This document shows positions 56,690-64,000 of a stretch of 64,000 nt of DNA, piece after piece. The position numbers and the translations under genes are program-made. This stretch comes from Dendrobium chrysotoxum. Lineage: Eukaryota > Streptophyta > Magnoliopsida > Asparagales > Orchidaceae. Where the stretch lies: contig CM034300.1 in the NCBI GenBank assembly GCA_019925795.1, positions 68,799,021-68,863,020 of the forward strand. The letters run 5' to 3'. A model generated the notes under the pieces. That model made no database searches and was not told the DNA's origin. It was given only the letters and a program-made list of their open reading frames with translations. Numbering within the stretch: position 1 is the stretch's first letter; each line of letters begins with the position of its first letter.

Positions 56690-57420
56690 AGAAGAAAATC
56701 TAGGATTTGGAGGTCGTTGAACAATTTTCGTAAGGCAGTCTTATTGCGAGATTTGTTCGTCTCATTATAAGAAACTATTATCCTATTTCTCCTTTCAATA
56801 AGTTTGTATTTTTGGGATTTTTTATCAAATTTTTATTTCTGTTACCAAAAAATGAGTAAAGTTTGTATTGATAAAACTTTCACCACATGACTTTTTATAT
56901 ATTATAGAGATTGAGATTATGAATATTTTGAGTATTTATTTGAAATTTTTTACAGGGTGATTTTGAATAGTAGTGATTTTTATCAATTCAAAAATTTATT
57001 TTAACATAAAAAATAGTGCTTTAATTCAATTAAAGCTTCAAAGTGTTGTTATATACGATATCTAGTAATTTGGTTAATTTCTGAAAATGTAAATTTCTGC
57101 TCATTAAGGTTTTCTGTTGCTTATTGTTGGATATTTTAGCATTTTCTGAATTAAGTTTAATTATGTTTTATTTATTGTAATGCATTGAAAATGAATGTGG
57201 ATATGTGATTGAGTAATAATTTGTTATTATTACTATTATAGTACTGCGATAATAATGTATGTATAAAAGAGAATTAAAGACTGGTTGACCTGTTGGTTGG
57301 AGATTAATTGACCTGTACAAGATGGTGGGCCGACAAGCTTTCCTTTAAATACTATAGTTGGGTGTTATCCTCTACTGATACAACGATACAACGATTGGAC
57401 TGTTACAACTTTAGCTTTCT
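56690..57420. mobile_element. LTR fragment related to the 14094 solo LTR
   Basis: Blocks such as 'tgattgagtaata', 'gacctgtacaagatggtg' and 'gggtgttatcctctac' match 14890-15080. The part 57010-57080 also matches 63730-63800 (for example 'tctggtaatttggt'/'tctagtaatttggt'). Boundaries are unclear. Confidence 0.5.
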
Positions 57421-57529
57421 CATGAACAACCTAATTCTTAAGATATTGAATTTTACTCATAAAAATATTTTTATTAATTTTCTTTAATAACTCCCATTTA
57501 ATCATTGGATAATATTTATTTATTTATTT

Positions 57530-58760
57530 TCATCTTAAAGTCCAAAATTAATCAACGAAGTTGGGTACATAAACTTTCACTTGAAATGACTTTATAATCT
57601 TTGCAATTTAGACGATCTATTTTTTTATAAGAAAATAATCAATTTAAGTTTTATTATGTTCATTCTTATAAGTGATGAGATGCTCTACTTTTCTTTTTAA
57701 AATAAAAATTAACGATTACAAAATTATAAGTTAGAGTAAAATCTAATATAGTCTTATCACATTTGTTAGTCATTTTAAACCCATAAGCACCATGAATGCT
57801 TTTAAAACTTTAATTACTTTATCAATATGTTCACTTAAATCTCCTCCAATAAAAATATTTTGTTCAAGAGGTATCATTGTATTAATTCTTCTAAGTCATT
57901 TCAAAATTTAATTTTTGAATACATATCTAAACCCACTTGAGGAGTATAAGCACTTATAATATTATTAATATTAGCATTAATAATAATATTTAAATATGTA
58001 ATTCTATCTTCAATTCTATTAATTTCTGTAATATTATCATTTAAATTTTTATTTATAATCATACATACACTATTTCTAGTATGACTCAATCCTGAATACC
58101 AAAGTTTAAATCCTAAACTATCAATCTTCTTAGTCTTTTCTCTCAACCCATTTAGTTTTTTGAATACATAGAATATCTATCTACCTATGAATCATAGTAT
58201 CTTTTAATTTTATTAATTTGCCTGTAAAAATATCTATATTCGAAGTTTCTATCCTAATTTTAATTTCATGGACTAGCTTGTTTGCCCACATATATTCATG
58301 TTGTGGAAACCATTGCTTTTTTAACACTACACTTGGGCAGTTGTGCATCGACTCTTGCACACTTTTCACTGTATTCAGTTAATACAATGCTTCGCTTCCA
58401 GGGAACGCCCTTGTATTAATACAATGTATTAACCTATTTAGTTTTCTAAATACATTGAAGATTTGTCTTCTTATGAATCATAATATTTATTAATTTATAT
58501 GTAAAAGTATATATATTCCAAGTTCCTATCCTAATTTTAGTTTCATGAATTAATTTTTTTGTCCACATTTGTCCATAATATGGGAACCCTTGCTTTTTTA
58601 ACATTGTACCCAGGTGTTGCTTACACATTTTTTGTTGTATTCAGGCCATATAATGCGTCACCTCCAAAAATTGTATCAGTATTAAAATAATGTATTAAAG
58701 GATTCATATCATACTTGTTTGATTAAGTATTACGCTAGTTGTCGACTATCTAACGCCACC
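57530..58760 (-). mobile_element. RTE LINE 5' fragment with duplicated 5' end
   Basis: Minus-strand frames at 57901-58146, 58181-58369 and 58446-58628 carry the RTE endonuclease start. Two separate copies of the leader region are present (about 58181-58430 and 58440-58760), each with its own 'HETKIRIGT'/'HEIKIRIET' stretch. The inner end corresponds to position ~34300 of the plus-strand LINE. The rest of the element is missing. Confidence 0.7.
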
Positions 58761-58769
58761 CTTCACTTT

Positions 58770-58802
58770 TCTCATTTAGGGTTTGGGACTCTGCAATGAC
58801 AG

Positions 58803-58841
<39 letters not shown>

Positions 58842-59880
58842 TTGTAAAGTTTACTTATATTATCTAGATTGCGTAAAAATATTGAACCCAAATCATTTCC
58901 ATGCTAGTGCAATTTGGTGCATTGGATTGGCCGTACCATGCTGTTTTAGTTATGACTATGTGGAAATTGAACTAGGGGAAGCCTGGTTCAGACTGAATTT
59001 GACTAACCAGATTTATGTTTGATTGTTCAACAATTTTACCGGAACAAAACATCATAGAATTTGAATTTTATAAATCTGAATTTTAGATTGTATCCAATCA
59101 AGAAACGGAACCTTTCCAGAATTTGGAATTTTACCTTGTTGACTGATGAATTTTAAATTTTACACCATTGTTAAGTTTAGTCGGTAGGTTTTGTTTTCTT
59201 AAAGCCAAATTTAGTTCAAAAATTGATTTGTTGTTTTTCAAATGTTAAAAAGCCTCATTTTTCAAAACTAAAACTAACCGATTGAATTGCATCAGTTTAA
59301 TATTTCAATTTTGTCAAATTAATGCATACCCTAGTCCATACAAATACATGCATGTGCGTGTGCATGCTTGCACTCGTGAGTGCACACACATATATACATA
59401 CGCATGACTAAACATATGACTATATATATATATATATATGTAGTCATATATGTAGGTATATATATGTGTGCATGCACACATATAAGGTTATGCATAGGCC
59501 CGCATATATTTTGAAGCCCCATGTATGCTTATATATATATACATATATAGTGAGCTTATTTTGAGTTGAATCAAATTTTTTTGTTTGATCAATCTTGAGT
59601 TATGGCAAAATTATTGTGTTGAAAGTTGATCAACTTGAACAATTATCAAGCTGGTTTTAATCTTCTGCTACAATTAGTAGGTCTCAATCACATTAGCGGT
59701 TAAATTGATTTTTTATGTTTTCTTTTGTTTTGATTCTATCTTGATAGGGTATTTTGTTGCTCATGTTTCAATCTTGGTATGAAGAGGTTGTCAATTTTGC
59801 TTCATGCTCATAAATTTAAAGATGCGGATAAAATTAATGTCAAATGATTGTGAGCTAAAATAATAGCTTGGATACTCTGT
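58770..59880. other. Intergenic/intron DNA with TA microsatellites
   Basis: Holds (TA)n at 58805-58839 and several short TATATG/CATATA tracts at 59390-59550. No gene is recognised. Confidence 0.4.
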
Positions 59881-59890
59881 ATTGAGAGAG

Positions 59891-60379
59891 CGGAGAATGT
59901 GAATTCATTAAGCTTACACCAAATAGTTTGGATAAGGTTAATGATTTTGATGATGATATTATACTTTCTTTACACAAGGATTCATATTATAATTACAGAA
60001 TGGGTATGTGGGGTATGATCTTGGCACCTTGCTTGCTAAGAGAGCACTCAACATCTAAGCTTGACAATAAACTTTCACAACTGTTCCCCTTCGAACATGT
60101 GCTGATCTCGTTTTTTTCTTATATTTTCAGCACACACAAAATGTACACTGAATTTTGTATTTGTTAATTTTGTAAATTTCCAGGTAATTTTCCTTTCAAA
60201 AGGAATGAGGAGCTGTGTATTGAAACACGAGGTACATTTTGTTATGGTTGATTTGTTGATGGAATTTCTCATTTTTAAGCCTGTATATATTTTTCATGGC
60301 TTGATTGTTAAGTTGATTTAAATGATACCATGAATTTGTAGGTGGGAGAGTTGCAATTCCGTCAACCAAGCATAGAAAG
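59891..60379 (+). CDS. Three phase-compatible exons of an unidentified gene (partial)
   Basis: Candidate exons are 59891-60003, 60184-60231 and 60342-60379. The donors are atgg|gtatgt, cgag|gtacat and aaag|gtgaat; acceptors ttccag and tttgtag. Phases chain as 1, 1, 0 without a stop. The peptide contains ECEFIKLTPNSLDKVNDFDD, then GNFPFKRNEELCIETRG, then GRVAIPSTKHRK, which looks like real protein. The first acceptor is uncertain. I do not recognise the family; further exons may lie either side, and a MITE sits 33 bases after the last donor. Could also be an exon group of a decayed gene. Confidence 0.4.
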
Positions 60380-60411
60380 GTGAATCATCCTTATGCTTAT
60401 ATTAAAACATA

Positions 60412-61005
60412 GAGAAAATAATCGAATTGATCCCTCAACTCTATGTGAGGACCAAAATGGTCCTCAACTCTTTTGAGGGACCAATTTGATCCCTCAATTC
60501 CTTAAAAAAGGGATCTTTTTAGTCATAACATTAAATTTTGAAGTTAATGATATTAAATCAAGGGGTATTTTACTCATTTTTTAATTAAATTATTTATTAA
60601 ATGTAATTTTTAAGTAATAGTAAATTTTTAAAAACTTTTATTAAATATTTCTTTAAATAAAAAAAAATATTAATAATTCTTGTTTTAATTTAAAAAATTA
60701 TTAATAATTCAATTTTTAATTTAGGATCATTGTAGATTAGAATTATTAATAAATTTTTTTATTAAAGAAATATTTAATAATTTTTTTAAAAAAGTACTAT
60801 TACTTGAAAATTACATTTAATGAATAATTTAATTAAAAAATGATCAAAATACCTCTTGATTTAACACCATTAATCTTAAAATTTAATGTTAGGACCAAAA
60901 AGACTTTTTTTTAAGGAGTTGAGGGATCAAATTGGTCTCTCAAAAGAGTTGGAGACCATTTTGGTCCCTCAGAAAGAGTTGAGAGACCATTTTGGTCCTT
61001 TTCTC
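60412..61005. mobile_element. Mutator-like foldback MITE with 10-bp duplication
   Basis: A 594-bp element whose two arms, about 200 bases each, are inverted copies, from GAGAAAATAATCG to GGTCCTTTTCTC. An exact 10-bp TTAAAACATA flanks it (60402-60411, 61006-61015); Mutator-like elements typically make 9-11-bp duplications. The arms carry repeated 'gggaccaaaatggtc' words. No coding capacity; a 77-codon frame at 60886 is incidental. Confidence 0.85.
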
Positions 61006-61015
61006 TTAAAACATA

Positions 61016-62690
61016 CTATTCAAAGCAATGTTTTTGTTGAAAGTACTTTCATATTTAAATTTGATCAAGATGTTTGGCTTCTATTATGTATTAAGGCAGC
61101 ATGCGAAGTTACTATATGACATTATTTCATGTTTCTTTGTTTTGTATAATCTTAGGTGTTTATGAATTACTTATCCTTATACTTGGGTGGTTAGTAATGT
61201 ACTTAATTTTACCATCTCCTCCTGCCCTTCTACATTTCTCTTAACCTTTTCTCATTATCGAGCAAAGAGAAAATAGATTAGGGGCTTAATGGCTTACTGT
61301 TAGTTTTTTGCTGATTGTATTGGAGGGTTAGATATTGTGGGGTAATTATGGTGCACAATAATGCATGCATTGCATGATCGCTTATATTAATACGGCTGTA
61401 GAATTATGAGCTTAACACCCTTTGATTGTTGTGGTGGACTAGCTCTAAGAGAGATGGGTGTCTTCTACCAATAAGTTATAGTTTAGGTCATAGAAAAAGT
61501 ACTAATAGCTACTGTCGATAGCAAACAATCCACTTGTGAGTCATTCATGCTAGTAATTTTTGTTGTCGATGGACATCACCCTTACACGGTCGAACGTCAA
61601 GTGTAAAGGTCTTAAGCTTACGTATAACAAACTCGTCAACCACCAACCCTAACCATTATAACCATCCCCATGCGCATACTCATTCTTTTCTAACTTAATT
61701 TTATGCAAATAATTTACATCAATTTCTCCTTTGGATTATCATCTACTCTCCAGTTTTGAATAAATGCATGAAGATGCAAGTGTGCCCAAAAAGAGTGTAA
61801 ATCGTCCTTTTATGAATAATTTCAATATCATATATCCTTCGTTGAATGTGGGTTTTGAAAATTTGTGCCCGGCTTTGTTGAGAGAGTTTATGTTTCTGAT
61901 TCAAATTTTTAGAAGACAAATTGGATTACGGATAAAACACCACCCAGATATTTCACTCTCATTTTTGCATGGATATTCTGCTCTAATTTTAGATTTTCCA
62001 TAGGCACAGGCTCCTACGGTTAATTATTACTCCTGATGACAATAAAGAATATTTGATTAAGGTTAGTCATTAGATGTGAAATGCTTAATGTATACACCCA
62101 TCAAATGTGGCTTATAATTGATAAATTTATCACATTAAATTTAAAGTGGATGGTAAGACTAATGATTACGAACCCGATTAAGATCCATGTTTTCATTGTC
62201 TTAGGTTGTCATGAACATGAATTTACTTAGAGTAGGTAATTGACCCAATGTGACCAAAGGATCTTTGTTGGACTTGGAGTGAATGTTTTTTTAAGGGGAT
62301 GAATTTTAGCATGTGCACCATGTGATCTATTGCTTAAGGGGTTTTAAGCCATTGACGAAATTACGGGATTCGGCTGTAATTATAATTTAATGGTGCCATT
62401 TTGCTGCAAAATCAACCAGTTAAAGAGCTTTAGTTATAACCATTTACTTATTTTGCCATTTGGGGAAAAAATCATTGATTAGAGGATACCTGTTATGCCT
62501 TTATTGGCAAGAGATTATTGAGAGTGACTAAGATATTAGCTTTTTGTAAAGTAAGATTTTTATAAATTGTATTTCCCATGATAAACGGTTGCGGGGGATG
62601 GATGATTATTGCTTTAAGTCATAGGGGGTAGATTTCATTTGAACATATATATTCACAGCATATTCCACATGTCATTTTTGAGAAAATGAG
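61016..62690. other. Unassigned DNA, possibly part of a gypsy element
   Basis: Short frames only; the longest (61764-62003, 79 codons) has no recognised motif. It precedes a degraded gypsy 3' end, so much of it may be decayed polyprotein. Confidence 0.3.
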
Positions 62691-62699
62691 TATCTAATT

Positions 62700-62940
62700 A
62701 TGGGAATAGAGTATTTGCAGATGAAGATGAAGTGCACCCGAATCTGAGTCACAGAGAAGAACCATAAAGGATTTTGGGCTATAATATTAGAAAATCAAGG
62801 AATAAACAGATCATAATGGTCAAGGTGTAGTGAAAGCACATGAAAGAAAGAGAAGCCACTTGGTAGGAGTCTGAGATAAGACAATTGTGCACTGATTTAT
62901 TTATTTGATATGAGATTTTAAATTTCAGGAATGATATTTT
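62700..62940 (+). pseudogene. Degraded Ty3-gypsy POL C-terminus
   Basis: A frame with several stops spells HPNLSHREEP, RILGYNIRKSRNK, then MVKV, KEREATW and a short end. This is the conserved RILDR...LRNK...VKVLW...EEATWE ending of chromovirus-type gypsy polyproteins. It lies directly before a polypurine tract, as expected. Confidence 0.65.
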
Positions 62941-62943
62941 TCT

Positions 62944-63359
62944 GAGGGGAGGATTATAATATCTCCTGTGGCAACACAGTTGTATTTATTCTGACCGAAA
63001 CTTGTAAATGTAACTCAATGTAATCTCTACATTCATACCTTTTGCATGTTTTCATAAGTATTGTTTACATGTGGGTGTCTGAAACTATTTTTAAGCGGGT
63101 CTTATAGGCCTGTGTTCATGCATGTAAAATATGGAATTTTTCGCTTGGGAGTACAACAATGTTGGGTTGGCAGCGTTGCGACATTGAGCTATCCAATAGT
63201 TTTTGGAAAATTAACTAGCATTGCGGCGTCGTGCTCTCCCATGGAGAGTGCTGCGGTGCTGTAGGGTTGAGTGACGCGGCGCTAGGTTGAATTTTAATAA
63301 AATAATATCAAATTTCATTATCTTTTCGTTTTAACAAAAATTAAACCCCCTTCAGCCGT

Positions 63360-63395
<36 letters not shown>

Positions 63396-64000
63396 ATTTT
63401 ATATAGAGAAGCTCGATTTTTTGGGTAACTCTGGTCCGTTTTCTGACATCGGTTCAATTCGAAAAGTTGTTCGGATTGAGGTATATTATATTCTTCCTAT
63501 ATCAATTTTCAAAAATATGAAAATTTTGGGATTTTCTTAATTATATTTATAATTTCTTAACGTAAAAATGAGTGTGACTTTATATCAACCAAATTTCCAT
63601 TGTATAACTTTATGTATGTTGTAGATGTAACTATTCTAAATATTTAGGTATTTTAAAAAAAATTCACCAAATAAATAAAAAAGTGCACTATATTTATTCA
63701 ATTCAAAATTAATTTTGATCTCAGAAATTAAGGTTGTAGTGCAATTAAAGTTTCAAAACAGTGTTATTTACAATCTCTGGTAATTTGGTAAAATTTTAAA
63801 AATTTGAATATTTATCCGGTTGTTAAATCTGTTGTCTACCGATATAGCATTATGTGTATTTCTGAAATTGATTTATATACACTTCTTTTACTACAATGAA
63901 ACTTCTTTTACTACAATGAAATGATATATATTTTTATTTTCTTGAAATGTGTGATTTTGTGAAGCTTTGATATTGGAGGAAGCTCTATGGTGTGAGATGC
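62944..64000 (+). mobile_element. Gypsy polypurine tract and 3' LTR, cut by window end
   Basis: The purine tract GAGGGGAGGAT (62944-62954) is followed by TATAATATCTCCTG, a likely LTR start with TG changed to TA. The LTR contains a GC-rich 'gcagcgttgcg'/'gctgcggtgctg' stretch (63169-63280), a (GA)n run (63363-63392) and AT-rich DNA sharing words with 56950-57100. It is not complete in this window. Confidence 0.6.
63363..63392. repeat. (GA)n microsatellite
   Basis: Thirty bases of GA dinucleotide within the gypsy LTR. Confidence 0.95.

Noticed and set aside
1..64000. CRISPR array, operons or prophage
   Set aside because: Repeats here are transposon ends, microsatellites or diverged arrays; genes are spliced and eukaryotic.

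Overview
Nuclear DNA of a flowering plant, AT-rich and dominated by transposable elements. The evidence is spliced GT-AG genes, an ELF4-like circadian gene, a DWNN-RING E3 ligase gene, and plant-specific repeats: 5S-containing Cassandra LTRs, Tourist-, hAT- and Mutator-type MITEs, CACTA, Ty1-copia, Ty3-gypsy and RTE LINEs. A monocot is possible, but I cannot place the species from sequence alone.

Layout. 1-3.25 kb: remnant of a copia-type LTR whose upstream part carries a cluster of about 17 short palindromes, then diverged tandem repeats. 3.78-6.52 kb: a CACTA element with a perfect TTT target duplication and spliced gene-like cargo, inserted into the tandem-repeat tract, which resumes after it. 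7.6-9.2 kb: two degenerate tandem arrays. 10.9-12.5 kb: a complete ELF4-like gene on the minus strand, with a probable intron in its 5' UTR. 13.2-16.1 kb: a Cassandra solo LTR and a 2.06-kb solo LTR, both with perfect 5-bp target duplications. 16-28.8 kb: intergenic, with Tourist-like foldback MITEs, a second Cassandra solo LTR, hAT-type MITEs, a possible SINE and two weak coding remnants.

29.0-48.5 kb: one plus-strand gene of about ten exons encoding a DWNN (ubiquitin-like) plus RING protein of the RBBP6/PARAQUAT TOLERANCE 3 family. Intron 3 is 14.5 kb and holds most of the interesting architecture: a CACTA element, a non-coding LTR element that itself contains an RTE LINE, with a hAT MITE in the LINE tail, and a degraded Ty1-copia element. 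The reconstructed reading frame lacks the CCHC zinc knuckle that normally lies between DWNN and RING, and is short (about 347 residues).

49-64 kb: possible LTR leader remnants, three fragments of the same RTE family on the minus strand, a Cassandra LTR with its primer-binding site, three short phase-compatible exons of an unidentified gene (about 59.9-60.4 kb), a Mutator-like foldback MITE with a perfect 10-bp target duplication, and the degraded 3' end of a Ty3-gypsy element whose 3' LTR runs off the window.

The two recognised genes are unrelated in function: a clock-associated regulator and a ubiquitin ligase. The rest is best read as a record of nested insertions. No bacterial-type operons, CRISPR arrays or intact autonomous transposons were seen.
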